From positions 1-39,402 of the forward strand of contig JAFGFM010000225.1 of NCBI GenBank assembly GCA_016931115.1: a DNA stretch of 39,402 nucleotides, given 5' to 3'. Made by a program: the position numbers and the translations under genes. Under the pieces are notes generated by a model. That model saw only the letters and a list, made by a program, of their open reading frames with translations. It made no database searches and had not been told where the DNA came from. Source of the DNA: Deltaproteobacteria bacterium (lineage in GTDB: Bacteria; Desulfobacterota; DSM-4660; Desulfatiglandales; HGW-15). Of this stretch, positions 24,097-32,935 are shown in pieces (the first letter of the stretch is position 1; the number at the start of each line of letters is the position of its first letter).

Positions 24097-24125
24097 ATTA
24101 TATTACCTATGGTTTATAACGTCAA
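24097..24125 (-). promoter_or_regulatory. Predicted promoter of the toxin-antitoxin operon
   Basis: On the minus strand TTGACG (24125-24120), an exact 17-base spacer and a perfect TATAAT (24102-24097) lie about 30 bases before the antitoxin start. It is one of the best promoter matches in the window, which suits a self-regulated toxin-antitoxin unit. The rest of 24126-24319 holds no recognised gene. Confidence 0.7.
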
Positions 24126-24319
24126 TCGAACAGATCATGAAAATTTAATATGGGTATATTAAAAGGGAAACTAGAGGACATCCTAAAATTTCCTTCTTAA
24201 TTTTCAAGAAAGTAATAAATTTCTTATGATATAGATTCTCCCTTTTATTCAGAAAATTCAATAGCAGCACGGCTCAACTCGGCATAGGAGATGCTCAGTT
24301 CTCTGATAGGCCGTAAGCT

Positions 24320-25489
24320 TTACCTTAAATTACCTTTTATTATCTTCATTCTTTCTTTTACACTGCCGGCGCTTGTAAGGACGTCAGGGGGTGTGTTAAC
24401 CGCACAATCTACAAGGGTGTCCACATCTGTCTCTGCCACATGGACACGTGTATCTGATGATGCATAATATATCAGGACCCTTCCGTCAGGGTCTTTGATC
24501 CAGCCATTCGAAAACACCACATTACTTACATCCCCTACCCGCTCTTCATCCTGCGGGGCAATCAGGTAACCGCCCGGGGTATATGTTTGTACCCACGGTC
24601 TATTGAGCTCTGTCATAAAGAGATAAAGCACATAACGAAGACCCGCAGCAGTTCCCCGCACACCATGTGCCAGGTGTAACCAGCCCTTGTCTGTCTTTAT
24701 AGGCGCTGGCCCCTGCCCGTTCTTTGCCTCCTTGATTGTGTGGTAGATGCGTTCATCTATAATGAATTCCTCATCGATAGAGGCATTTTCTATGGATGTG
24801 GAGAGTCCCCACCCTATTCCGCTCCCTGAACCTGCCTCAATAAAACCATCCTGTGGCCTTGTGTAAAAGGCATATTTGCCATCTAAAAATTCAGGATGCA
24901 GCACCACGTTTCTCTGCTGGTTAGAAACGGTTTTCAGGTCTTTTAACCTTACCCATATTATAAGATCTTTTGTCCGTGCAATGACTGCCTTTGCAATCGC
25001 TGATGAAAGGTCATGGGGCGCTGCATCAGGATCTTTGCGCTCCGTGCAGAATACACCGTATATCCACCCGTCTTCATGTTGTGTAAGCCTCATGTCATAC
25101 ACATTAACATCGGGGTCATCCGTCTCAGGCATTAATACGGGTTCAGGCCAGAATTGAAAGTTATTGATTCCATCAGGGCTCTCAGCCACAGCAAAAAATG
25201 ATTTTCTATCCCACCCTTCAACCCGTACCACAAGGCAGTATTTTCCATTATGGAATATTACACCGGGATTAAATGCGGAGTTGATGCCCATGCGCTCTAA
25301 TAACCTCGGGTTGCAGTCAGGGTTAAGGTCAAAACGCCATTCAAGGGGGATATGCTCTGCTGTTATTACCGGGTATTTATACCTCCGGTAAATCCCATGT
25401 ATGCTGAACAGGGGTTCATTTTTCTGCTCAAGGATTTTTTCATGATACCCCTGAATCTGGCTCAATCTATCATCAAAATATGATTTCAT
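24320..25489 (-). CDS. GH130 4-O-beta-D-mannosyl-D-glucose phosphorylase
   Basis: The 389-residue cytoplasmic protein closely follows the GH130 subfamily 1 mannosylglucose phosphorylase pattern: [61 protein letters not shown] (with the Asp that acts as general acid in the family), [42 protein letters not shown] and [11 protein letters not shown]. It would convert mannosyl-glucose plus phosphate to mannose-1-phosphate and glucose. No signal peptide is seen. The 2-epimerase gene upstream, which can make mannosyl-glucose from mannobiose, completes the known mannan route. A 259-base gap with an inverted repeat separates the two genes, so it may have its own promoter. Confidence 0.92.
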   Translation of the reverse strand: MKSYFDDRLSQIQGYHEKILEQKNEPLFSIHGIYRRYKYPVITAEHIPLEWRFDLNPDCNPRLLERMGINSAFNPGVIFHNGKYCLVVRVEGWDRKSFFAVAESPDGINNFQFWPEPVLMPETDDPDVNVYDMRLTQHEDGWIYGVFCTERKDPDAAPHDLSSAIAKAVIARTKDLIIWVRLKDLKTVSNQQRNVVLHPEFLDGKYAFYTRPQDGFIEAGSGSGIGWGLSTSIENASIDEEFIIDERIYHTIKEAKNGQGPAPIKTDKGWLHLAHGVRGTAAGLRYVLYLFMTELNRPWVQTYTPGGYLIAPQDEERVGDVSNVVFSNGWIKDPDGRVLIYYASSDTRVHVAETDVDTLVDCAVNTPPDVLTSAGSVKERMKIIKGNLR

Positions 25490-25570
25490 TTTTCATCCTT
25501 CACAGGGTTGCCCTTCATGCCTGCCAGCATTGGCGTCAAATTTACAAAAATATCGTAACGAAAAATCATT

Positions 25571-25670
25571 TCTCACACAAAGTCACAAAGCTCACAAAGT
25601 CAAGAACCAAAAAAAATATTATGTAAAAAGCATTTGATTCTCTTAGTGTTCTTTGCGCCTCTGTGTGAGA
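25571..25670. repeat. Inverted-repeat element with CACAAAG units
   Basis: TCTCACACAAAGTCACAAAG and a following CTCACAAAG form the left arm; CTTTGCGCCTCTGTGTGAGA (25651-25670) forms the complementary right arm, with about 50 AT-rich bases between. The arms are built from short units resembling CACAAAG. It resembles dispersed non-coding elements seen in many environmental genomes. It sits between the epimerase and GH130 genes and would form a large RNA hairpin in a read-through transcript. Confidence 0.65.
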
Positions 25671-25748
25671 TATTGTTTTAGGCTTTTGCTTTTCGCCTTA
25701 GCCTGACAACAATTTTCCTGCCCGGGAATGCCAGATAAATATTATTTT

Positions 25749-26981
25749 TTAACCTTTAATCAACCTGTTTAGCCTTCCCGCTATCTCAAGGCATGCCCTG
25801 CTGTTGTGATAGGGGCCTTTCCATTCCGAGATCTTGAACTCCTTCTCATCCACCTTTTCATCATGAAGCCTTTTATAAAACCACTCACCATTTTCTGTAT
25901 CAATAAGATTTGCCTGAATATATTGCCACACATCCTTCATGGCCCTGAAGAACTTATCATCTCCAGTAAGCTCATATGCATTAAGAAAACCTACCATTGC
26001 CTCTGCCTGCACCCACCAGTGTTTTTCCATATTCATGGTACCATCAGGGTGTATTTCATAGACGAGGCTTCCATCATGATCCAGGCATCGGTCAAGTACA
26101 GCGGTTGCCTGAAGAACAGCAATCTTTTTAAACTCATTTTTAAGTTCAAGATCATTAATGAGTTCTGCTGATTCCCACAAAAGCCAGCTACCCTCTATGT
26201 CATGCCCTGACGAGACCTGTCCGCTTTTTATCTGCCACGCCTCATCAAAAAAAAGGTTAAAGTGCCCTGTATCAGGATTAATTATATGATCCCTAAATAT
26301 TTTTAACAGGTTTACAATCTGTTCCTTAAGGGTCGGACCCCTCCACACACGCAGGAGATTTGTATATGCCTCAAGGATGTGCAGATGTGCATTCATGGAT
26401 TTCTTTTCATTCATGTCAATGGCGCTTAGCCGCATATCCTCTGCGACACCCCAGTCCCTTAAGGCTGCCTCAAAATATCCGCCATTCTCTTTATCAAGAA
26501 AATGCCTTTCAATTAGATTAAATACCCCGACAGCACTGTCAAGCGCAGCCCTTTTACCTGTAACTCTGTAGTAGGAGGCAAGGGCATAAATCATAAAGGC
26601 ATGGCCATATGCCTTTTTTTTGTCATCAAGAGGGACACCCTGACTGTCTAAAAGCCAATAGACACCGCCGAACTCCCTGTCATAGAAATATTCCAGGAGG
26701 TACTCATAGGCACGGTCGGCCATCTTAAGATATTCCATGTTACCAAATGCGGAATAGGCCTCTGAAAAGGTCCAGAGTATCCTGGTGTTAAGGATAAGGG
26801 ATTTAGGCGCATCAGGTATGGCATTGCCAAGGTTATCCACCCTGCCATAAAATCCACCATTTTTATTATCAACGCTGAACTTAAGCCAGAAGGGGAGTAT
26901 CCCATGCCCGATTTCATCTATAAACTCCTTTATCAGGCACCTGCACTCCTCTTTTTTTTCATTGTCTGATATTTTTTCCAT
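25749..26981 (-). CDS. Mannobiose/cellobiose 2-epimerase (AGE family)
   Basis: With the ATG at 26981 the protein is 410 residues, the usual family length. It has the alpha/alpha-barrel repeat pattern and family motifs: GGFYGRVDNLGN near the N-terminus, SMNAHLHILEAYTNLLR, SSGHDIEGSWLLWESA and EKHWWVQAEAMVGFLNAY, which carry the conserved histidines and the Trp pair of the active site. It interconverts the reducing-end glucose and mannose of beta-1,4 disaccharides. Next to a GH130 phosphorylase and a mannanase it most likely turns beta-1,4-mannobiose into mannosyl-glucose. The start codon shares one base with the mannanase stop (TAATG), so translation is coupled. No signal peptide, so it acts in the cytoplasm. 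Confidence 0.9.
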   Translation of the reverse strand: MEKISDNEKKEECRCLIKEFIDEIGHGILPFWLKFSVDNKNGGFYGRVDNLGNAIPDAPKSLILNTRILWTFSEAYSAFGNMEYLKMADRAYEYLLEYFYDREFGGVYWLLDSQGVPLDDKKKAYGHAFMIYALASYYRVTGKRAALDSAVGVFNLIERHFLDKENGGYFEAALRDWGVAEDMRLSAIDMNEKKSMNAHLHILEAYTNLLRVWRGPTLKEQIVNLLKIFRDHIINPDTGHFNLFFDEAWQIKSGQVSSGHDIEGSWLLWESAELINDLELKNEFKKIAVLQATAVLDRCLDHDGSLVYEIHPDGTMNMEKHWWVQAEAMVGFLNAYELTGDDKFFRAMKDVWQYIQANLIDTENGEWFYKRLHDEKVDEKEFKISEWKGPYHNSRACLEIAGRLNRLIKG

Positions 26982-28807
26982 TACGGACCTACATTCGTAT
27001 GGGCTATATGCATAGGGCACTTCCATGTGATCTTAAGATATTTTGCATCAAGCCCCTGCTGTTTGTAACTGTACCTTACCGGTTTGAAATACCCGTATGC
27101 CTTGTCTTCAACAAAATAATTTTGTGATGTGATTGTGAGCCCAGTGTAATTGATACTATCTTTGCTAACCTCTATTTTGGGGGCGCTCACCTCTTCAGGG
27201 AAAAAACAGTCTACCTGAAACTGATCAAATGGGTCATTGAGATAATATACTATAAATGCATCCTTTTCCCCTGAAAGGCGATAGATATCCTCCTTTGCCT
27301 GCCTGGAATTTTTAACTGTAAACTCTAATTTTCCGCCACTAGTGAAAATTTGAGCCTTACGCATCATGGGGTCAGATATGATCTCACCAATACCATTTAC
27401 AGGCCCATTAGCCACTGACCATTCTGATTCGCCTGCGGAATTTATTGCCCTTACACGGTATTCATAACTCTTACCGGGTATGGTTTCTTTATCTGTATAA
27501 AGCGGGCGGTATGCCTCCTCTGCATCCGATAACCCTGCTTCAAGGGTAGTCCACACACCCTTTGGCAGCTCCCTTCTCTGGATATCATATCCTGATGCCC
27601 CTGTGCTACCCTGCCAGTTGATGGAAGCTGGAGAGGTAATGGCAATAAATACCGGCACCTTTGGAGGATGTATGGGTGGCAGCTTTTCACCCCTGATCTC
27701 AAATGCCTTTTTACGCATCATCTTCATGACATTCTTTTCATCATAGTCTTTACCTGAATCAAAACCGGGCCAGTGAAATGCCTTATACAAGCCAAGGCCA
27801 AGCATCTCAGAATGCCAGTAAAATCCGCCGTCACGGCTGTGAAAACGCAGGCTCCATGAAAGCCCTCCTGATGCGCCGGAATCGATTATGGCCTGGATAG
27901 CAGCCTCAAGGCCTGCTGTGCTTATAAAACCAAACTCACCAACAAAATAGGGCTTTTTGTCCCTTGCCATATCCATGTTTGACTGGATATTCCTTGCCAT
28001 CAGTCCGGGGTCCTGCTCATAATGGTGCGTGGTGACAAGGCTGATATTGGGGTCAGTAAGGGATGACTCCCTTAAGATGTTTGAGTGAAAGCCATCTATT
28101 ATGAGGTGATTTTTATCAAGGCTCTTTATGTATGCCGCAATATCAGCGACCCACTCCGGTGTGCTTGTGAGTTCATTACCTGTCTCCCATGCAAGGATGG
28201 CCATGTCATCACGGTATTTTACACCTGTTACTGTGTTTGTGCGGTTGACAATAAAACTTATGGTCTTTTTAAAATCCTCTCTGAGTTCAGGGTCAGTCCA
28301 GAAATCATCCTTCAGCTTTCCCCTGAAGCCTGCATATTCCTCCCGGCCACCCATCCATGGCCAGTTATCCATAAGAGGTATTATCACCCTGATCCCATGT
28401 TTTGAGGCGATTGCCAGCATGTTGTCAAGTGCCTGAAACGTCTCTTCATTAAACTCGTTAGGCGCAAGCACATGCTTCGGGGTGCCAGGGAGATCATCAG
28501 GCCTTCTTACTGTTATAGCGTAGATCCTCACTGCCTGCCCGCCCATCTGGGCAACGGTCTCAAGGGCATCGTTAAGTTCATAAATATCAGGTAACCGCCA
28601 GGGGTTCATCTCACTGAATAGCATCTGGTCTTCTATCATGTGGAGGTTAGGGATATTAAAGGAGAGAAACCTGTACTCCCTGTCACCATCCATGAGCCGG
28701 TCTCCTTCGGCTCTGACGAAATTGTTAAAACCGGCCTCAGCACTGTTCACAGATAAAAAGAGAAAAATAAGAGTAAAGAGATATAGGATTATCCTTTTAT
28801 TAATCAT
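26981..28807 (-). CDS. Secreted GH5-type endo-beta-1,4-mannanase with fibronectin III domain
   Basis: From the ATG at 28807 the product is 608 residues with a signal peptide ending at NSAEAG. The catalytic TIM barrel spans about residues 25-340: LSFNIPNLHMIED, AVRIYAI, the acid/base Glu in ILAWETGNEL near residue 208, and the nucleophile Glu in YFVGEFGF near 288. This layout is typical of GH5 mannanases. A fibronectin type III domain follows (about 378-470; VPVFIAITSPASINWQGS and YEYRVRAINSAGESEWS), then a C-terminal beta domain of unknown role. It would cut mannan or glucomannan outside the cytoplasm. The start overlaps the symporter stop by 8 bases. Substrate specificity (mannan versus another beta-glycan) is inferred from the epimerase and GH130 genes. 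Confidence 0.82.
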   Translation of the reverse strand: MINKRIILYLFTLIFLFLSVNSAEAGFNNFVRAEGDRLMDGDREYRFLSFNIPNLHMIEDQMLFSEMNPWRLPDIYELNDALETVAQMGGQAVRIYAITVRRPDDLPGTPKHVLAPNEFNEETFQALDNMLAIASKHGIRVIIPLMDNWPWMGGREEYAGFRGKLKDDFWTDPELREDFKKTISFIVNRTNTVTGVKYRDDMAILAWETGNELTSTPEWVADIAAYIKSLDKNHLIIDGFHSNILRESSLTDPNISLVTTHHYEQDPGLMARNIQSNMDMARDKKPYFVGEFGFISTAGLEAAIQAIIDSGASGGLSWSLRFHSRDGGFYWHSEMLGLGLYKAFHWPGFDSGKDYDEKNVMKMMRKKAFEIRGEKLPPIHPPKVPVFIAITSPASINWQGSTGASGYDIQRRELPKGVWTTLEAGLSDAEEAYRPLYTDKETIPGKSYEYRVRAINSAGESEWSVANGPVNGIGEIISDPMMRKAQIFTSGGKLEFTVKNSRQAKEDIYRLSGEKDAFIVYYLNDPFDQFQVDCFFPEEVSAPKIEVSKDSINYTGLTITSQNYFVEDKAYGYFKPVRYSYKQQGLDAKYLKITWKCPMHIAHTNVGP

Positions 28808-30590
28808 TATTGAGCCTCTCATACCAGTTTTTCTTTAAAAAGATGGAGGTCACAATCATCACAATAATGGCGATGATCATCCATTTAAATGACTTCATCA
28901 CAAGAAGTATGGGTACAAAGACAAAGGTCATCTGCCAGATTATCCCCACAAGGACATTCAGCAGATCCCTTCCTGCGCTTATCTCCGAGGCAAAGGATGA
29001 ATCTATCTTCATTGCCTTTTCCCTTATCGGCCCCCAGAAACCCCATGGCCTTACTGTTGTATAGAATCTTATCAGCACCTCTTCATTATCCTTTTCTGTT
29101 AAAAGGCTCCCTGCAACAGAGGCAACCGCTGATGCCCCCATGATATATGGAAAGGCATACAGGGGGTCCATACCCGGGAATAGAACCGGGCAGACCAGGG
29201 CAGACACAATGCCGAAGAGCATACCCCAGAAATAGCCATAGCCGTTAAGCCGCCACCAGTGCCATTTCAGGATATTCGGCATTGCAAACCCGCCGCCCAG
29301 GCCTGAGACAAGCCACTGCATGATAGAGTGTATGGATGTGGCATAGGCCCCAAAGGTAACACCCACAATCACTATGACGATGGAGGCAATATAGCTCATT
29401 CGTATAATGCTTTTATTGTCTGCATCAGGGTTAATATATCTCTTGTAAATATCATTAACGATATAGGCTGCACCGGAGTTTACTGTTGAATCAAATGTAG
29501 ACATGAACGCTGCAAGGAGCCCTGCTATTGCCAGCCCCATGATACCCACAGGGACATAATTGGTTATCACATAGGGCATGATCTTTTCAAAATCGAGAGC
29601 TGTGCCCATGTCCCTGAGTTCACCGCTGAAAAAGACAAGCCCCAGCAGAGTGAGACCTGTTATCATAAGCCAGCGCGGGAACAGGGCAACCGAGACTAGC
29701 CCGCTCATCAGGGCCGCCTCTCTGGGTGATTTTGCTGCAAGCACCCGCTGCATGTCATAATTGGGAGCTGTGCCTGCCATGCTGTTCAGTATCCCCTTGA
29801 AGATGATCATCATCATGACAAAGGTAAAGAGGCTGTACCCGTCCGAGGCAATCTTGCCATTAACCGCAGGGATAAGATTGCCCCAGTCCATGTTAAGGCG
29901 CCATCCGAATGCAAGGGAGGTCCAGCCCTCCGGGATAACCGCATTGAGCATCTCAGGGCTTATCTTATTCATTGCTATAACCGCAAGGGCAATAGAAACC
30001 ACTGCCATTATCAGAAACTGGATGAAGTCTGTGAGTACAACGCTGTACATACCTCCCAGGATCACATATATGGTGGTGACAGACATGATCATGATTGCAT
30101 AGGTGTTGTGAGAAAACCCCCACGGTAACACAACAGAGAAAAATCTGCCCACCCCCTGAAATGAATAGATGAGAAACCCTGTTACAGAGATGATGGCAAA
30201 CAGTGTTACAATCAGGCGGCTCAGCTCAGCGCCGCGGCCTGTACCAAAACGTGTGCCTATCCATTCGGCGCCTGTAAGGACGTTTGATCGTCTTATCCAG
30301 CGCGATAGATATATCATGAGAAATATCTGGTTGAATGTGGGCCAGAGCCATGGAAGCAGGGTCCCCTTGAAGCCGTAGACAAAGAGGATTGTTACAAGCC
30401 ACATGGTTCCTGTTATATCAAACATGGAACTCGCATTGGATAGGCCAAGTAGATACCAAGGCATATTTCTGCCGCCGAGAAAGTAGCTGGTTATGCCTTC
30501 GCTCGCCTTTTTCCGGATCAACACTCCAATGACAATCACTATTACCAGGTAACCAATTATTATTCCAATATCGATCGCATGAAGATTCAT
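28800..30590 (-). CDS. Sodium:solute symporter (SSS family)
   Basis: The 596-residue membrane protein (ATG at 30590 after GGGGAG) has about 13 hydrophobic helices. SSS features include an N-terminal FLGGRNMPWYLLGLSNASSM segment, the GGMYSVVLTDFIQFLIM segment found in SSS helix 5, and a mid-protein AGLLAAFMSTFDSTVNSGAAYIVNDIY signature that holds sodium-site serines. It would import sugars or sugar acids with sodium. It is 19 bases downstream of the alpha-glucuronidase and overlaps the mannanase gene, so it likely imports products of these enzymes such as mannobiose, aldouronate or methylglucuronate. The substrate cannot be read from the sequence. Confidence 0.87.
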   Translation of the reverse strand: MNLHAIDIGIIIGYLVIVIVIGVLIRKKASEGITSYFLGGRNMPWYLLGLSNASSMFDITGTMWLVTILFVYGFKGTLLPWLWPTFNQIFLMIYLSRWIRRSNVLTGAEWIGTRFGTGRGAELSRLIVTLFAIISVTGFLIYSFQGVGRFFSVVLPWGFSHNTYAIMIMSVTTIYVILGGMYSVVLTDFIQFLIMAVVSIALAVIAMNKISPEMLNAVIPEGWTSLAFGWRLNMDWGNLIPAVNGKIASDGYSLFTFVMMMIIFKGILNSMAGTAPNYDMQRVLAAKSPREAALMSGLVSVALFPRWLMITGLTLLGLVFFSGELRDMGTALDFEKIMPYVITNYVPVGIMGLAIAGLLAAFMSTFDSTVNSGAAYIVNDIYKRYINPDADNKSIIRMSYIASIVIVIVGVTFGAYATSIHSIMQWLVSGLGGGFAMPNILKWHWWRLNGYGYFWGMLFGIVSALVCPVLFPGMDPLYAFPYIMGASAVASVAGSLLTEKDNEEVLIRFYTTVRPWGFWGPIREKAMKIDSSFASEISAGRDLLNVLVGIIWQMTFVFVPILLVMKSFKWMIIAIIVMIVTSIFLKKNWYERLNND

Positions 30591-30609
30591 ATACAAGTCT
30601 CCCCTTTAA

Positions 30610-32697
30610 TTATTTTTCTACAAATCCACCAAAGTACTTAATGCACACATCCCGCCATTCCCTTGCATTTTCAAGTTGCATGGCAAGCCTTTCAGCTACA
30701 TGATCAAAGCGCTCCTGGTCAATCTTCCCTTTAAGCGAGGCCCAATCCTGCTGCATGACAATTACCTCATCAACACCCCTGTTATAGCGGAAATCTATCT
30801 CTTCCCATAGAGTTCGTCCTGATGACATGGGGAATGTCCAGGGCAGGTGGTGAAACCATAAGAGATATTTCTCAGGGCATGTTTGGGGCAAATCCCACAT
30901 GGTTTTAAGGGGCTCAGCATACTGTCCTGTCCCTTTTGTGCCTGTTGAACTCCTGTTAAACCCTATGCCGTTCTGATCCGCCTTGTGGTAATAGGTGGAA
31001 CTCCAGTCATCCCTGATGGGGTTCACATGATCAGGCCCTGGCCCGTAGTGGTGGCCTTCGGCCATTAGGTGATGCAGCCCAAGCGGGGTCATGTAATCAA
31101 CGCATGCCTCCCAGGCGCCTGCCATGATTTTTGCGATTGTATTGACAACACCCGGGTCATTTGACCATGTCATCCTGATCCATTCATCTGCAATGTCAGC
31201 GGATGTGAGGTATGGGTTCCATGCAAGCCTGCCATATGCATACCAGTTTGCCTGTGAAAAATGGTGGCCTGACCAGTTTCTGTCTGAACCTATACCTGAT
31301 ACTCCCGCTATGCCTGAAAGGGTGTGCCCTTCTGTTGAACCATCAACTATTTTCGCAACGGTTGTATCTTTCCCCTTTGCATAGGTGTCAGAATCAAGCA
31401 CCTCCTTCCACTGCGGCGCAAGATAAACAAGGTGCCTTGCCTGGCCTGTGTATTCCTGTGTTATCTGGAGCTCCATCATCAGGGGTGTTTTGGGCATGGC
31501 CCCGAAGAGCGGGTTAAAGGGTTCCCTTGGCTGAAAGTCCACAGGGCCGTTCTTGGTCTGAACAAGGACATTATCATTAAACTTGCCATCAAGCGGCACA
31601 AACTCAAGATAGGCGCACTTTGTGCGGTCAGAGTCAATGGAAAGGTCATAGACAAATGAGCGCCACATGACTATGCCGCCATATGGTGCAAGGGCCTTAG
31701 CAAGCATGTTTGCCCCATCCGCATGGGTGCGCCCGTATTTCTGCGGGCCGGGCTGGCCTTCGGAATATGCCTTTACCAGGAAACCGCCAAAATCGGGGAT
31801 CTTTTTATATATCTCGCCGGCCTTTTCCTGCCACCATTTTTGAACACCAGGGTCAAGCGGGTCGGATGTTGTTAACCCCCCTATCTCAACAGGTGCTGAA
31901 AATTTAACGCTGAAGTATACATGTATCCCGTATGGGCGCAGCACATCAGCAATTTTAGCGGCCTTTTTAATGTATTTATCAGTCAATATCTCAGCCTGAC
32001 TATTTACATTATTCAGGGCTGTGCCATTAATACCAATTGATGCATTTGCACGCGCATAGTCTTTGTACCTTTTATCCACCTTTTCAGGCAGCTCATCCCA
32101 TTTCCAGATGGAATTGCCTGCATAACCCCGCTCAACACTCCCATTAAGGTTATCCCAGTGGTTTAGGAGCCTCCTCTGAACACGGGGTGCCTCGGTGATG
32201 GACAATCTGTCGATTGGCTTCCTGGTCTGTATGAGCCGCAAAAAATGGAATGCCCCGTATAAAACCCCCACTGGCCTGTTTGCGGCTATTAATGTTACAG
32301 GATGGTTATCATGTACAATTGACCTTATAATATAGCCTTCATCACCCATGAGCCTTATATCTGTCCGGCTGACCAATCGCCTGATAATTGAAGAGCCTTC
32401 AGGGGTGCCGATAATAATCGCACCGCCCTTTAAACCCCTCTCTTTGACACTGATTTTTTCTCCGAGCATGCCATTTAACCCCTCCATTAACTCATCCTTT
32501 GCAGCGGTTATAGCAGGGGCCTTTTCCTCAATAATCAACTGGGTTGTATGCCCTTTATATTGTGCGACAAGCTCATGTTCCGTGATCCTGTCATACCTCA
32601 GCCAGAGCCTGTAGCCATCCTTCGCCGCAGCATTGGCAGCAATAAATGATACCAGTGCCAAAACAATTAAGCCGACCTTTTTCGAATATACCTTCAT
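30610..32697 (-). CDS. aguA: Secreted GH67 alpha-glucuronidase
   Basis: The 695-residue product is of full family length and has a signal peptide ending at ANAAAKD. An N-terminal beta domain (about residues 27-150) precedes the TIM barrel. GH67 features are obvious: RRLLNHWDNLNGSVERGYAG, IGINGTALNNVN, DFGGFLVKAYSEGQPGPQKYG with a conserved Glu near residue 311, PVDFQPREPFNPLFG near 386 and LMMELQITQEYTG near 414. The last two carry the other conserved acidic residues. The enzyme removes glucuronic or 4-O-methylglucuronic acid from xylo-oligosaccharides. GH67 enzymes are often intracellular, so a signal peptide is notable. It leads the hemicellulose operon behind a strong promoter. Confidence 0.93.
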   Translation of the reverse strand: MKVYSKKVGLIVLALVSFIAANAAAKDGYRLWLRYDRITEHELVAQYKGHTTQLIIEEKAPAITAAKDELMEGLNGMLGEKISVKERGLKGGAIIIGTPEGSSIIRRLVSRTDIRLMGDEGYIIRSIVHDNHPVTLIAANRPVGVLYGAFHFLRLIQTRKPIDRLSITEAPRVQRRLLNHWDNLNGSVERGYAGNSIWKWDELPEKVDKRYKDYARANASIGINGTALNNVNSQAEILTDKYIKKAAKIADVLRPYGIHVYFSVKFSAPVEIGGLTTSDPLDPGVQKWWQEKAGEIYKKIPDFGGFLVKAYSEGQPGPQKYGRTHADGANMLAKALAPYGGIVMWRSFVYDLSIDSDRTKCAYLEFVPLDGKFNDNVLVQTKNGPVDFQPREPFNPLFGAMPKTPLMMELQITQEYTGQARHLVYLAPQWKEVLDSDTYAKGKDTTVAKIVDGSTEGHTLSGIAGVSGIGSDRNWSGHHFSQANWYAYGRLAWNPYLTSADIADEWIRMTWSNDPGVVNTIAKIMAGAWEACVDYMTPLGLHHLMAEGHHYGPGPDHVNPIRDDWSSTYYHKADQNGIGFNRSSTGTKGTGQYAEPLKTMWDLPQTCPEKYLLWFHHLPWTFPMSSGRTLWEEIDFRYNRGVDEVIVMQQDWASLKGKIDQERFDHVAERLAMQLENAREWRDVCIKYFGGFVEK

Positions 32698-32814
32698 ATG
32701 GTTTGTTCCTTTTTTAACCTGCCAAGTTAATCATGTTATTACGGAGGGACAGGGTCATTTAAAAAAAGACCCTGAGACAATAATACCACTTTGACAAGAT
32801 GATATTGGTTGCAC

Positions 32815-32843
32815 ATAATATTGTCGCTATCACCTGTTGTCAA
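32815..32843 (-). promoter_or_regulatory. Predicted promoter of the hemicellulose operon
   Basis: On the minus strand TTGACA (32843-32838), an exact 17-base spacer and TATTAT (32820-32815) lie about 120 bases upstream of the GH67 start. Between promoter and start a 7-base hairpin (CAGGGTC/GACCCTG, 32750-32774) could influence the leader. I saw no regulator gene for the operon in the window. Confidence 0.6.
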
Positions 32844-32935
32844 GATTCTGATATTTTTCTGTTTTTATTAATTGTATTTATGAATGTAAAAGGCCATATT
32901 TCAGGCTTATGATGGCATGATAATGCAGGTATTGA

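Noticed and set aside
24126-24319. Short minus-strand peptide ELSISYAELSRAAIEFSE between the antitoxin promoter and GH130
   Set aside because: It is fewer than 30 codons, lacks a start signal and cannot be assigned. It might be a gene remnant, but the evidence is too thin to call.
32750-32774. CAGGGTC/GACCCTG hairpin as an intrinsic terminator
   Set aside because: The stem is only seven base pairs and no T run follows on either strand; it lies in the leader of the GH67 gene, so a leader hairpin is as likely.
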